64,000 nt of DNA from an uncultured Pelagibacteraceae bacterium (lineage in GTDB: Bacteria > Pseudomonadota > Alphaproteobacteria > Pelagibacterales > Pelagibacteraceae). A program made the position numbers and the translations under genes. Positions within the stretch are counted from its first letter, which is position 1. Each line of letters starts with the position of its first letter. The DNA lies in the NCBI GenBank assembly GCA_902615975.1, contig CACMRC010000005.1, positions 37,738 through 101,737 of the forward strand, given 5' to 3'. This document shows, piece after piece, positions 8,848 through 17,071 of this stretch. Under the pieces are notes generated by a model. It worked only from the letters and a program-made list of their open reading frames with translations, made no database searches and was not told the DNA's origin.

Positions 8848-8877
8848 CCATATAATGAATATTGACAGTATGTCAAT
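8848..8877 (-). promoter_or_regulatory. Rubrerythrin promoter with embedded palindrome
   Basis: On the minus strand a perfect -35 TTGACA overlaps a 17-bp palindrome, ATTGACATACTGTCAAT (8861-8877; 7-bp arms, 3-bp spacer). A TATATG-like -10 lies about 16-17 bp further on. The palindrome covers the -35 and spacer, a classic operator position for a repressor. The protein that binds it is not evident from the sequence. Confidence 0.55.
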
Positions 8878-8879
8878 AG

Positions 8880-8896
8880 TTTAGAATTATTATAAT
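8880..8896. promoter_or_regulatory. Candidate Irr box upstream of rubrerythrin
   Basis: TTTAGAATTATTATAAT is a near-palindrome close to the alphaproteobacterial iron control element as I recall it (TTTAGAA-N3-TTCTAAA), with two mismatches. It sits just upstream of the -35 of the rubrerythrin promoter. It matches 14 of 17 positions with a second site beside the irr start (9360-9376). Regulation by the adjacent Irr is inferred. Confidence 0.5.
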
Positions 8897-8925
8897 GTAG
8901 ATTTTAAGTATATGATTTAATTAAA

Positions 8926-9354
8926 TTATTTTTGAGTTTGATTATCACTCGCAACTCTAACCAACACTTCAACGGAATTTATTTTTTTTCCTGTAATATT
9001 TTTTCTAATATTTATTTTGTCTATATCGCTCTCATCACAATCAATTAGCTCATGCGTATCCTCATCAAAAAAATGATGATGTGCTGATGTGTTTGTATCA
9101 AAATAACTTTTGTGACTATCGATTGAAATTTCTTTTAAATATCCTTTTTTTTCAAATGCATGAACTGTGTTATAAACTGTGGCTAAAGATATCTTTTCAT
9201 TCATTTTTTCAGATATCATTTTAACAAGATCGTTAATTGTGAAATGGAAAGTTTTTTCTCTATTATACAAAACTTCACACATTTTTATTCTTTGCTTAGT
9301 TGGTCTAAGCCCAACTTCTCTTAATTTTTCAATAAAATTGCAGTTTTTTGGCAT
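8926..9354 (-). CDS. irr: Fur-family iron response regulator (Irr-like)
   Basis: Fur-superfamily repressor of 142 residues. The N-terminal winged helix shows GLRPTKQRIKMCEVL and ISLATVYNTVHAFEKKGYL. The metal/dimer domain has the Irr-like SYFDTNTSAHHHFFDE, including the HHH cluster. The typical Fur C-terminal CxxC pairs are absent. In rhizobia irr commonly lies beside fabA-fabB-fabI, the same divergent order as here, which supports Irr over Fur, Zur or PerR. Irr senses iron through haem status. A second, Fur-type paralogue is at 24217-24630. It is likely autoregulated through the site at 9360. Confidence 0.8.
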   Translation of the reverse strand: MPKNCNFIEKLREVGLRPTKQRIKMCEVLYNREKTFHFTINDLVKMISEKMNEKISLATVYNTVHAFEKKGYLKEISIDSHKSYFDTNTSAHHHFFDEDTHELIDCDESDIDKINIRKNITGKKINSVEVLVRVASDNQTQK

Positions 9355-9359
9355 TGTTT

Positions 9360-9376
9360 TTTATAATTATTCTAAA
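9360..9376. promoter_or_regulatory. Candidate Irr box in the irr-fabA intergenic region
   Basis: TTTATAATTATTCTAAA differs by one base from the perfect palindrome TTTAGAATTATTCTAAA, which matches the alphaproteobacterial Irr-box consensus as I recall it. It begins 6 bp upstream of the irr start codon and lies 69 bp upstream of fabA. It may mediate irr autoregulation and possibly iron control of fatty-acid genes. No binding evidence is available. Confidence 0.5.
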
Positions 9377-9445
9377 GTATGAATAAAAATATAGTGTTTT
9401 ATTATATTATATTAGGATTAAATCAAGTATTAAGGGTGCTCGAAT

Positions 9446-9946
9446 ATGAAAAAAAACTCATACTCCTATGATGATCTAATAACTTGTGGGAATGGTGATC
9501 TTTTTGGTCCTGGTAATGCAAAATTACCTCTCCCACCAATGCTTATGTTTGACAGAATAACAGAAATCAATGAAAATAATGGGGCGTTTAATAAAGGCTC
9601 TTTAAAAGCTGAATTAGATATTAAAGATGATCTTTGGTTTTTTGATTGTCATTTTAAAAAAGATCCAGTTATGCCAGGGTGCCTAGGTTTAGATGCTATG
9701 TGGCAACTCGTAGGTTTTTTTCTAGGTTGGCTAGGAAATCCTGGAAAAGGAAGAGCATTAGGTGTGGGTAATGTAAAGTTTACAGGTGAAGTTTTACAGA
9801 ATGTGAAAAATGTAAGATATGAAATTGATATGAAGAAAATTATGTCTCCTGGAGGGACAACTGTTGGGCTTGCAAATGGAATTGTTCTTGCAGATAATAA
9901 AAAAATATATTCAGCAGAAAGTTTAAAAGTAGGGTTGTTTAAATAA
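9446..9946 (+). CDS. fabA: 3-hydroxydecanoyl-ACP dehydratase/isomerase
   Basis: Dehydrates 3-hydroxyacyl-ACP and isomerises trans-2-decenoyl-ACP to the cis-3 form, the branch point of anaerobic-type unsaturated fatty acid synthesis. The hot-dog fold signature is clear: PPMLMFDRI, the catalytic His in [22 protein letters not shown] and [15 protein letters not shown]. The 166-residue length is typical. It heads fabA-fabB-fabI; its stop overlaps the fabB start by one base (TAATG). A weak ribosome site (AAGGGTG) precedes the start. Divergent from irr. Confidence 0.97.
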   Translation: MKKNSYSYDDLITCGNGDLFGPGNAKLPLPPMLMFDRITEINENNGAFNKGSLKAELDIKDDLWFFDCHFKKDPVMPGCLGLDAMWQLVGFFLGWLGNPGKGRALGVGNVKFTGEVLQNVKNVRYEIDMKKIMSPGGTTVGLANGIVLADNKKIYSAESLKVGLFK

Positions 9947-11157
9947 TGAGAAGAGTGGTTATTACAGGTTTAGGAATAGTTTCTTGCTTAGGAAATAATC
10001 AAGAAGAAGTTCATCAATCTTTATTAAATTCCAAATCTGGAATTTCTTTCGCAGAAGAATACAAAGAGCATAATTTAAAAAGCCATGTTCACGGTAAACC
10101 AAATATTAAACTTGAAGATTACATAGATAGAAAAACAATAAGATTTATGGGTTCAGGCTCGGCTTATAATTATATTGCAATGAAAGAAGCTATTGTAGAC
10201 TCTGGGTTAGAGGAAAATGAAGTAAGTAATTTTAAAACTGGAATTGTGATGGGTTCAGGAGGGCCTTCTATAGAAAACGTAATTTTAGCAGCAGACAAAA
10301 CAAGAGCGAAAACACCAAAATTAATGGGACCTTTTATTGTTCCAAGAACTATGGCCAGCACTGCTTCAGCAACACTCGCCGTTCCATTTAAAATAAAAGG
10401 AACTAATTATACAATGAGCTCTGCTTGTGCAACGAGTGGACACTGTATTGGAAACTCAATGGAATTAATCCAAATGGGTAAACAAGATATTGTATTTGCA
10501 GGAGGTAGTGAAGAAATTCACTGGGCAATGACTGCAATGTTTGATGCCATGACTGCATTGTCCTCAAAATATAATGATACACCTAAATCAGCCTCAAGAG
10601 CTTACGACAAAACAAGAGATGGGTTTGTAATCGCAGGTGGCGCTGGCGTGTTAGTGCTTGAGGAATACGAACATGCCAAAGCTAGAGGGGCCAAAATATA
10701 CGCGGAATTAACTGGTTATGGAGCAACTTCAGATGGTTATGACATGGTAGCACCATCTGGTGAGGGTGCTGTTAGATGTATGAAAATGGCTATGGCAACT
10801 ACTAAAAATAAAATTGATTATATCAATACGCATGGAACATCTACTCCAGTAGGAGATATAACTGAGCTTAATTCAATTAAAGAAACTTTTGGAGACAATG
10901 TTCCTAAAATAAGTTCAACAAAATCTTTATCAGGTCACCCTTTAGGAGCGGCTTCTGTTCATGAAGCAATTTATTGTCTAATAATGATGAAAAATAATTT
11001 CATTACAGGCTCTGCAAATATCAATGAGATGGATGATGATGCTAAAAAATTTCCAATTGTTGCAAAAACTGAAACTGGAGCGACGTTAAATACTGTCATG
11101 TCAAATAGTTTTGGTTTTGGGGGGACTAACGCAGCTTTAATTTTTGAAAAGGTTTAA
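9946..11157 (+). CDS. fabB: 3-oxoacyl-ACP synthase I
   Basis: Ketoacyl-ACP synthase that condenses malonyl-ACP with acyl-ACP, including the cis-unsaturated intermediates made by FabA. It has 403 residues. The nucleophile Cys lies in [13 protein letters not shown] near residue 162, and the two catalytic histidines in [11 protein letters not shown] and [12 protein letters not shown], giving the Cys-His-His triad. The C-terminal [16 protein letters not shown] is characteristic. Its pairing with fabA separates FabB from FabF. Translationally coupled to fabA and 3 bp from fabI. Confidence 0.96.
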   Translation: MRRVVITGLGIVSCLGNNQEEVHQSLLNSKSGISFAEEYKEHNLKSHVHGKPNIKLEDYIDRKTIRFMGSGSAYNYIAMKEAIVDSGLEENEVSNFKTGIVMGSGGPSIENVILAADKTRAKTPKLMGPFIVPRTMASTASATLAVPFKIKGTNYTMSSACATSGHCIGNSMELIQMGKQDIVFAGGSEEIHWAMTAMFDAMTALSSKYNDTPKSASRAYDKTRDGFVIAGGAGVLVLEEYEHAKARGAKIYAELTGYGATSDGYDMVAPSGEGAVRCMKMAMATTKNKIDYINTHGTSTPVGDITELNSIKETFGDNVPKISSTKSLSGHPLGAASVHEAIYCLIMMKNNFITGSANINEMDDDAKKFPIVAKTETGATLNTVMSNSFGFGGTNAALIFEKV

Positions 11158-11160
11158 TTT

Positions 11161-11946
11161 ATGAGTTTGATGAAAGGTAAAAAGGGATTAATCATGGGCG
11201 TAGCCAATGAAAGATCTATTGCTTGGGGTATTTCTCAAAAACTTTCTGAGGCTGGAGCAGAGCTAGCATTTACTTATTTGGGTGATGCTCTTAAAAAAAG
11301 AGTTGTTCCTTTGGCAGAAAAATTAAACTCAAATGTTACATTTAGTTGTGATGTTGAAAAAAAAGAAGAAGTAGTAAAATTATTTGAGGATATCAAAACT
11401 CAATGGGGTGAAATTGATTTTGTCGTTCACGCGGTTGCGTTTTCTGATAAGTCGGAATTATCAGGTGAATATTTAAATACTACTAGAGAAAACTTTTTAA
11501 GAAGTATGTTAATTTCATGTTTTTCATTTACTGAAGTAGCTAAAGAAGCTTCTAAAATAATGAAAGAGGGCGGTAGTATGTTAACTTTAACTTACGAGTC
11601 TACAAAAGCTATTCCAAATTATAATGTAATGGGTGTTTGTAAGTCAGCATTAGAAGCAAGTGTAAAATACCTAGCTAGAGACTTAGGAGTAAAAGGTATT
11701 AGAGTAAACGCAATCAGTGCAGGGCCTATTAAAACACTGGCAGCTTCTGCAATTGGAGATGCGAAATTCCTTTATAAGTGGAATGAAGACCATTCTTTTC
11801 TTAAGAGAAATGTAGATATTCATGATGTTGGAAATTCAGCATTATATTTATTAAGTACCCTCGCAAATGGAGTTACTGGCGAAATTCACTATGTAGATGC
11901 TGGATATAACAAAGTTGGGATGCCAGATCCAAAAAATATAAGCTAA
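11161..11946 (+). CDS. fabI: Enoyl-ACP reductase (NADH)
   Basis: Short-chain dehydrogenase fold enzyme that completes each elongation cycle by reducing enoyl-ACP. The FabI form of the nucleotide motif, GVANERSIAWGIS, lies near residue 13. The catalytic Tyr-x6-Lys pattern is in TYESTKAIPNYNVMGVCKSALEASVKYLA, given here as TYESTKA then YNVMGVCK. ISAGPIKTLAAS near residue 185 is the substrate loop. The 261-residue length is normal. Last gene of the fab operon, followed by a microprotein ORF and a hairpin. Confidence 0.96.
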   Translation: MSLMKGKKGLIMGVANERSIAWGISQKLSEAGAELAFTYLGDALKKRVVPLAEKLNSNVTFSCDVEKKEEVVKLFEDIKTQWGEIDFVVHAVAFSDKSELSGEYLNTTRENFLRSMLISCFSFTEVAKEASKIMKEGGSMLTLTYESTKAIPNYNVMGVCKSALEASVKYLARDLGVKGIRVNAISAGPIKTLAASAIGDAKFLYKWNEDHSFLKRNVDIHDVGNSALYLLSTLANGVTGEIHYVDAGYNKVGMPDPKNIS

Positions 11947-11960
11947 ATTAAATCAAAAGT

Positions 11961-12080
11961 ATGGAAATCCTAATATTTATATTGTGTCTCATATTTGTAA
12001 TTTATTATTTGTTTAGACCCACCTCTAAAAAAGAAAAAGACCAATTTGATGATAAAAACAATTGGCGAGGTGGGTTTTAA
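11961..12080 (+). CDS. Predicted 39-aa single-pass membrane microprotein
   Basis: A 39-codon ATG frame fills the fabI-pnp gap, 14 bp after fabI and ending 2 bp before the pnp stop. It reads as a hydrophobic segment (ILIFILCLIFVIYYLF, about residues 3-18), then a charged tail with KKEKD and the ending NWRGGF. The aliphatic-then-charged layout looks like a small membrane protein and not random AT-rich DNA, but no strong ribosome site precedes it and no family is recognised. Its DNA also forms the hairpin described next. Coupling to the fab operon is inferred from position. Confidence 0.5.
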   Translation: MEILIFILCLIFVIYYLFRPTSKKEKDQFDDKNNWRGGF

Positions 12081-12088
12081 TTTTATTC
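12017..12088 (+). terminator. Bipartite hairpin with T-rich tail after fabI
   Basis: ACCCACCTC (12017-12025) pairs perfectly with GAGGTGGGT (12067-12075). Inside the loop, CCAATT (12041-12046) pairs with AATTGG (12060-12065). The outer stem runs straight into TTTTAATTTTATT on the plus strand, so it can act as a terminator for the fab operon in front of convergent pnp. It lies within the microprotein frame. The 15-nt one-sided bulge is unusual for a simple terminator. Confidence 0.5.
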
Positions 12089-14155
12089 GGTAGCTTGTTT
12101 TATAGAAAGTTTAACTTTACCTCTATCAAAACCAATCACTTTAACTTTTACTTCGTCGCCTTCTTTGACAACGTCAGTAACTTTAGCAACTCTTTTATCT
12201 GCTAGTTCTGAAATATGAACAAGTCCATCTTGTTTTCCTAAGAAATTAACAAATGCACCAAACTCCATAATCTTCATTACTTTACCTGAATAAATTTTAT
12301 TTAATTCAGCTTTTGCGGTTATGTCTTTGATCATTTGCATTGCGATATTTCTCGACTCTTCATCTGGAGCAGCAACTGTTACCACACCTTCATCATTTAC
12401 ATCTACTTTTGCACCTGATTTTTCAACAATCTCTCTGATCGTTGCACCACCTTTTCCAATCACAGCAGCAATGTCTTTTTTATCAACATTAACTTGTTCC
12501 ATTTTTGGAGTATGTTTTCCAACATCAGATCTTGAAGCTGATAATGCTTTATTCATTTCTCCTAAGATATGAACTCTTCCGTCTTTAGCTTGACTTAATG
12601 CCTGCTCCATAATTTCAAATGTAATACCTGTAATTTTGATATCCATTTGAAGAGAAGTTATTCCATCTTTAGTTCCAGCTACTTTAAAGTCCATGTCACC
12701 AAGATGATCCTCATCACCTAAAATATCTGATAGAACGCTAAAATCATCACCTTCTTTAATTAATCCCATTGCAATACCAGCAACTGGTTCTTTTATTGGT
12801 ACTCCAGCATCCATTAATGCTAAAGAAGTTCCACAAACAGTAGCCATTGAAGAAGAACCATTAGACTCTGTAATCTCTGAAACTACTCTAAAAGTATATG
12901 GAAATGCTTCTTTTGTAGGTAATGAAGAGTTAATTGCTCTCCAAGCTAACTTACCATGACCAATTTCTCTTCTACCTGTTCCAATTCTTCCAGTTTCTCC
13001 AACTGAAAAAGGAGGAAAATTATAGTGAAGCATAAATCGCTCTCTTTGTAATCCATCTAAACTTTCAATTCTTTGTTCGTCATCAGATGTTCCTAAAGTT
13101 GCTACAACAATTGCTTGGGTTTCTCCTCTAGTAAATAATGCAGAACCATGCGCTCTTGGTAAAACACCCACTTCACATTCAATGGGTCTTACATCTGATA
13201 AACCTCTACCATCAATTCTATTTTTATTTTTTAGAATGTCTGTTCTAACAATTGATTTTTCAAGATTTTTTAATTGACTGTTAACATCAAGATCTGTGTA
13301 GTTTTCATCTTCCTCATAAAGCTTTTTAGCTTTATCAGTAATTTCTGAAATCTGATTTGATCTATCTTGTTTATCTCTTGTTGCAAAAGCTTTCTTAAGA
13401 TCTTCAGTAAAAGTTTCCTCAAGTTTTTTCTTAACTTCAGATAAATCTTTTTTCTCAACTATCCAGTCAGGTTTTCTACATTCTTTTGCAAGTTCCTCTA
13501 TCATCTCAATTACTGGAACAAAACCCTCATGACCAAATTTAACTGCGTTTAACATTTCTTCTTCTGTTAAACCACTTGCTTCAGACTCAACCATAAGCAC
13601 AGCATCTTTTGTACCTGCTACTACTAAATCTAATTTTGATTTTTCTAATTCTGCTTTAGATGGGTTTAAAACATATTTTCCATCCACAAAGCCAACTCTT
13701 GAAGCACCTACAGGACCCATAAATGGCATTCCTGATATAGCTAATGCTGCTGATGAAGCAGTGATTGATAAAATATCTGGCTCATTTTCTTTGTCATAGG
13801 AAATTACAGTTGGTAACAACTGAACTTCGTTTTTAAATTCATCAGGAAACAAAGGTCTGATTGGTCTATCAATTAATCTAGAGATTAATGTTTCACTCTC
13901 AGTTGGCCTTGCTTCTCTTTTAAAATATCCACCTGGAATTTTTCCAGCTGCATAATATTTTTCTTGGTAATTTACAGATAATGGAAAGTAATCCATATCA
14001 GGATTTACTTTTTTTGCTCCTACTACTGTTGCTAGTACGACTGTCTCTCCACATGTTGCAATTATTGCACCGTCTGCCTGTCTTGCTACTTTACCTGTTT
14101 CTAAACTTATCTTCTTTCCCGCTACTTCAATTTCCTTCTTGTATACTTTAAACAT
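12083..14155 (-). CDS. pnp: Polyribonucleotide nucleotidyltransferase
   Basis: PNPase, a phosphorolytic 3'-5' exoribonuclease of the RNA degradosome. It has 690 residues: two RNase PH domains (first near 10-145 with [15 protein letters not shown], second near 310-460 with [15 protein letters not shown] and [19 protein letters not shown]). These are followed by a KH domain ([15 protein letters not shown] near 560) and an S1 domain ([15 protein letters not shown] to LSIKQ). Domain order and length are canonical. It lies 57 bp downstream of rpsO in the usual rpsO-pnp pair. Confidence 0.98.
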   Translation of the reverse strand: MFKVYKKEIEVAGKKISLETGKVARQADGAIIATCGETVVLATVVGAKKVNPDMDYFPLSVNYQEKYYAAGKIPGGYFKREARPTESETLISRLIDRPIRPLFPDEFKNEVQLLPTVISYDKENEPDILSITASSAALAISGMPFMGPVGASRVGFVDGKYVLNPSKAELEKSKLDLVVAGTKDAVLMVESEASGLTEEEMLNAVKFGHEGFVPVIEMIEELAKECRKPDWIVEKKDLSEVKKKLEETFTEDLKKAFATRDKQDRSNQISEITDKAKKLYEEDENYTDLDVNSQLKNLEKSIVRTDILKNKNRIDGRGLSDVRPIECEVGVLPRAHGSALFTRGETQAIVVATLGTSDDEQRIESLDGLQRERFMLHYNFPPFSVGETGRIGTGRREIGHGKLAWRAINSSLPTKEAFPYTFRVVSEITESNGSSSMATVCGTSLALMDAGVPIKEPVAGIAMGLIKEGDDFSVLSDILGDEDHLGDMDFKVAGTKDGITSLQMDIKITGITFEIMEQALSQAKDGRVHILGEMNKALSASRSDVGKHTPKMEQVNVDKKDIAAVIGKGGATIREIVEKSGAKVDVNDEGVVTVAAPDEESRNIAMQMIKDITAKAELNKIYSGKVMKIMEFGAFVNFLGKQDGLVHISELADKRVAKVTDVVKEGDEVKVKVIGFDRGKVKLSIKQATE

Positions 14156-14212
14156 TTCATTTCCATTTCGTTTCGTTCGTTTCGTTCCATTCCATTCTAT
14201 CTATCTTGAGTT
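14156..14212 (-). other. Purine-rich repetitive pnp leader
   Basis: The rpsO-pnp spacer is a low-complexity tract. On the coding strand it is almost entirely A and G with interspersed C/T, built from tandem units such as GATAGATA, AATGGAATGG and AACGAAACGAACGAAACG. It has no evident stem-loop. The E. coli spacer carries an RNase III hairpin for autoregulation; nothing equivalent is visible, so any control here would work on unstructured RNA. Confidence 0.4.
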
Positions 14213-14461
14213 CTATTTTCTTAAATTCAATTTCGACAGTACATTTTTGTAAGAATCCATTTTATTTTTCTTTAGGTATTCTAACAATTTCTTTCTTCTA
14301 TTTACCGCTCTCAACAATCCTACAGATGAATGTTTATCCTTCTTGAATTGCTTAATATGTTTAGAGAGAGTTTCAATTTTTTCTGTTAGCAAAGCAATTT
14401 GGATTTCTGAAGACCCAGTATCTTTATCGTGCATTGCTAATTCTTGTGCCTTTTTATTCAT
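14213..14461 (-). CDS. rpsO: 30S ribosomal protein S15
   Basis: Primary 16S-binding protein of the central domain. It has 82 residues, slightly shorter than the usual 89 because the N-terminal helix is trimmed (MNKKAQELAMHDKDTGSSE). The conserved core is intact: DTGSSEIQIALLTEKI, HIKQFKKDKHSSVGLLRAVNRRKKLLEYL. It sits between rbfA and pnp. truB, which commonly lies between rbfA and rpsO, is absent from this position. Confidence 0.96.
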   Translation of the reverse strand: MNKKAQELAMHDKDTGSSEIQIALLTEKIETLSKHIKQFKKDKHSSVGLLRAVNRRKKLLEYLKKNKMDSYKNVLSKLNLRK

Positions 14462-14473
14462 GCCTCTTTCTTC

Positions 14474-14842
14474 CTATTTATTAGTTTGTTTTATTAAGTT
14501 TTCTATTTTTTCCGCATACTCAAAAGATTCATCTTTTCTAAAAAGTAATTTTGGTAAAAATTTCATAACCACTTTTTGTGATAAAATTTTTCTTATTAAA
14601 AATGAGTATTCCTTCAAAACATTAATTGTTTCCTCAGCATCTTTTCCTCCTAATGGAAGAACATATGCTTTGGCAATTTTTAAATCTGGGCTCATTCTAA
14701 CCTCTGTAACTGTTATTGTGTTCGTTTCTAAATTTGGCACCTTAGCCTCATTTCTTATAAAAATCATGCTTAAAGACTGTTTAATCATTTCTCCAACTCT
14801 AAGCTGTCTTTGTGACACTGGTTTTCCTATTCTATCAGCCAT
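14474..14842 (-). CDS. rbfA: 30S ribosome-binding factor A
   Basis: Late 30S maturation factor with a KH-type fold that acts on the 5' end of 16S rRNA. It has 122 residues, with the family opening RQLRVGEMIKQSLSMIF, the central VTEVRMSPDLKIAKAYVLPLGG and a C-terminal PKLLFRKDESFEYAEKIE. Its start overlaps the infB stop by one base, the standard infB-rbfA coupling. Confidence 0.93.
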   Translation of the reverse strand: MADRIGKPVSQRQLRVGEMIKQSLSMIFIRNEAKVPNLETNTITVTEVRMSPDLKIAKAYVLPLGGKDAEETINVLKEYSFLIRKILSQKVVMKFLPKLLFRKDESFEYAEKIENLIKQTNK

Positions 14843-17061
14843 TAAATCGATCTCTCTGTAGATGTAACACTAAAAGCCTCTATTGTGTCATTTTTTTGGA
14901 AATCCACATAATCTTTAACTGTAATCCCACATTCTTGACCATCACTAACCTGTTTTACTTGGTTTTTTTCTCTGAAAATTGTTGAAACTTTTCCTGTGTA
15001 AATAATTGCACCATCTCTAATAATTCTCACATCAGAATTATTATTTATTTCGCCTTCTATAATTTTTGAGCCTGCAACTTTTCCAGCACCTGAAACTTTG
15101 AATATCTCAAGAATTTGTGCTGTTCCAGTAATTGTTTCTTGAACATCCGGAGATAATAGTCCAGACATTTTCTGCTTAACATAATCCAAAACTTCATAAA
15201 TTATATTATAAGAAGAAATTTTTATTTTTTCATTTTCAGCAAGTTTTTTAGCCTCTTTGCTCGGTTTAACATTAAATGCTATAAGAATAGCGTTAGAGGC
15301 TTTGGCCAATGTAACATCAGTTTCAGTTACCATTCCAATATCTGCTAAAATTATTTTTGGTTTCACTTCTTCATGTTTTATTTGAGCAATTGCATTTTTG
15401 ATAGCCTCTGAGGATCCTTGTACATCAGATTTTATAATTAAATTTAATTCTTCTGAAGACTTATCTGAAAAAGCAGAATCCTGGGTCGCAAAGGTTAATG
15501 GGTTCTTTCCATCTTTGCTTTCTTGAGCTCTATTTTCACTCAAAGTTTTAGCTTCCTTTTCAGTGTCTAAAACAATAAAATCATCGCCAGCTTTAGCAGC
15601 ACCATTTATACCTAAAACTTCTACAGGAGTCGAAGGTGGTGCTTCGCTAATATTTTGACCTTTATCATTAATAATTGCTCTAACCTTTCCCCATTTTAAA
15701 CCACTTACAAAAAAGTCACCCTTTTTAAGTGTACCTGTTGTTATAATAATATTTGCAACTGGTCCTCTCCCAACATCTATTTTTGATTCTAACACGATAC
15801 CTGTAGCTTTAGATTCATAATCAGTCTTAAGATCTAAAATTTCAGCTTGTAAAATTATAGATTCAACTAACTTATCTAAATTTTGTTTAGTTTTTGTAGA
15901 AACCTCAACCATTAAAGTGTCTCCAGATAGATCTTCTGCTATTAATTCGTGTTCAAGTAATTGGTTTTTAATTTTCTGTGGATCAGCTTCAGGAAGATCA
16001 CACTTATTTATCGCAACTACAATTGGAACATTTGCAGCTTTTGCATGTTTGATAGACTCGACTGTTTGTGGCTTTACACCGTCATCAGCTGCAACAACCA
16101 AAACAACTACATCAGTTAATTTTGATCCTCTAGCTCTCATTTCTGTAAAAGCTGCGTGACCTGGAGTATCTATAAAAGTTAATTTATTATTTTGACTTTC
16201 AATTTGGTATGCTCCTATATGTTGAGTAATTCCACCAAACTCTCCTGAAACAACATTTGCACTTCTCAAAACATCTAAAACAGAAGTTTTACCATGATCA
16301 ACATGACCCATAACCGTCACAATAGGTGGTCTATTTTTTAAATTTTCTACTCTGGTAGCTTTTATTTTTTGAATGATTTCTTCTGCTTTTTCCTCTCTAA
16401 TTGGATTATGACCAAATTCTCTAACTAAATATTCTGCAGTATCTGCAGCTAATGTTTGATTGATAGTTACAGTAACACCCATACCAAATAAATGCTTAAT
16501 TACATTACTAGATTGTTCAGCCATTCTATTTGCTAGTTCTCTTACAGTAATTGCTTCGGGAATATTTACGTCTCTTTTAATTGGCTTTAAATTTTCTTGA
16601 GAATTATCTTTAGTAGCATTTTTAATTTCTTTTTGTCTTGCTCTCTTAACTGATGCTAAACTTCTTTGTTTTGCATCAATCTCATCACTTAACGCTCTTG
16701 AAACTGTTAATTTTAATTCTCTTTTCTTTGTACCTACTTTTAAAGTTTTTTTATCTTTATTTTCGCTATCTCCTTTAAGTCTTTTGGTAGCTCTTTGTTC
16801 TGCTAGTTTTCTCTTTTCAAAATCGTTTGTTATAGGGGTTGATTTAGGATTAAACGAAGGTTTTAATGGTGTACCTCTGTTGAAAGTTGAGGTTGTTCTT
16901 GGCTTATTTGTACTAGATCTAAATGATCCACCTCTACTCGAAAATTTTCCAGTTTGTTTTTCAATAACTACAGAATTTTTTCCTTGATTTTTAGCAATCT
17001 CAATATTCTTGATTGATTTTTTGGCTGAGCCTGAAATTGTTAATTTTGTTTTTTTCTCCAT
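14842..17061 (-). CDS. infB: Translation initiation factor IF-2
   Basis: GTPase that delivers fMet-tRNA to the 30S subunit. It has 739 residues with a reduced N-terminal region, a Lys/Arg-rich linker over about residues 1-165. The IF2 N domain follows (ITVRELANRMAEQSSNVIKHL), then the G domain with VMGHVDHGKTSVLD (G1), DTPGHAAFTEMRARG (G3) and AINKCDLP (G4). The C-terminal domains include the anticodon-stem-binding region near QECGITVKDYVDF. It follows nusA by 10 bp. Confidence 0.97.
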   Translation of the reverse strand: MEKKTKLTISGSAKKSIKNIEIAKNQGKNSVVIEKQTGKFSSRGGSFRSSTNKPRTTSTFNRGTPLKPSFNPKSTPITNDFEKRKLAEQRATKRLKGDSENKDKKTLKVGTKKRELKLTVSRALSDEIDAKQRSLASVKRARQKEIKNATKDNSQENLKPIKRDVNIPEAITVRELANRMAEQSSNVIKHLFGMGVTVTINQTLAADTAEYLVREFGHNPIREEKAEEIIQKIKATRVENLKNRPPIVTVMGHVDHGKTSVLDVLRSANVVSGEFGGITQHIGAYQIESQNNKLTFIDTPGHAAFTEMRARGSKLTDVVVLVVAADDGVKPQTVESIKHAKAANVPIVVAINKCDLPEADPQKIKNQLLEHELIAEDLSGDTLMVEVSTKTKQNLDKLVESIILQAEILDLKTDYESKATGIVLESKIDVGRGPVANIIITTGTLKKGDFFVSGLKWGKVRAIINDKGQNISEAPPSTPVEVLGINGAAKAGDDFIVLDTEKEAKTLSENRAQESKDGKNPLTFATQDSAFSDKSSEELNLIIKSDVQGSSEAIKNAIAQIKHEEVKPKIILADIGMVTETDVTLAKASNAILIAFNVKPSKEAKKLAENEKIKISSYNIIYEVLDYVKQKMSGLLSPDVQETITGTAQILEIFKVSGAGKVAGSKIIEGEINNNSDVRIIRDGAIIYTGKVSTIFREKNQVKQVSDGQECGITVKDYVDFQKNDTIEAFSVTSTERSI

Positions 17062-17071
17062 ACCTCATCAC

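Noticed and set aside
14343..14861. 172-codon plus-strand frame antisense to rpsO and rbfA
   Set aside because: It lies wholly opposite confidently identified genes and its Ser/Phe/Ile-rich product is typical of an antisense shadow in AT-rich DNA.
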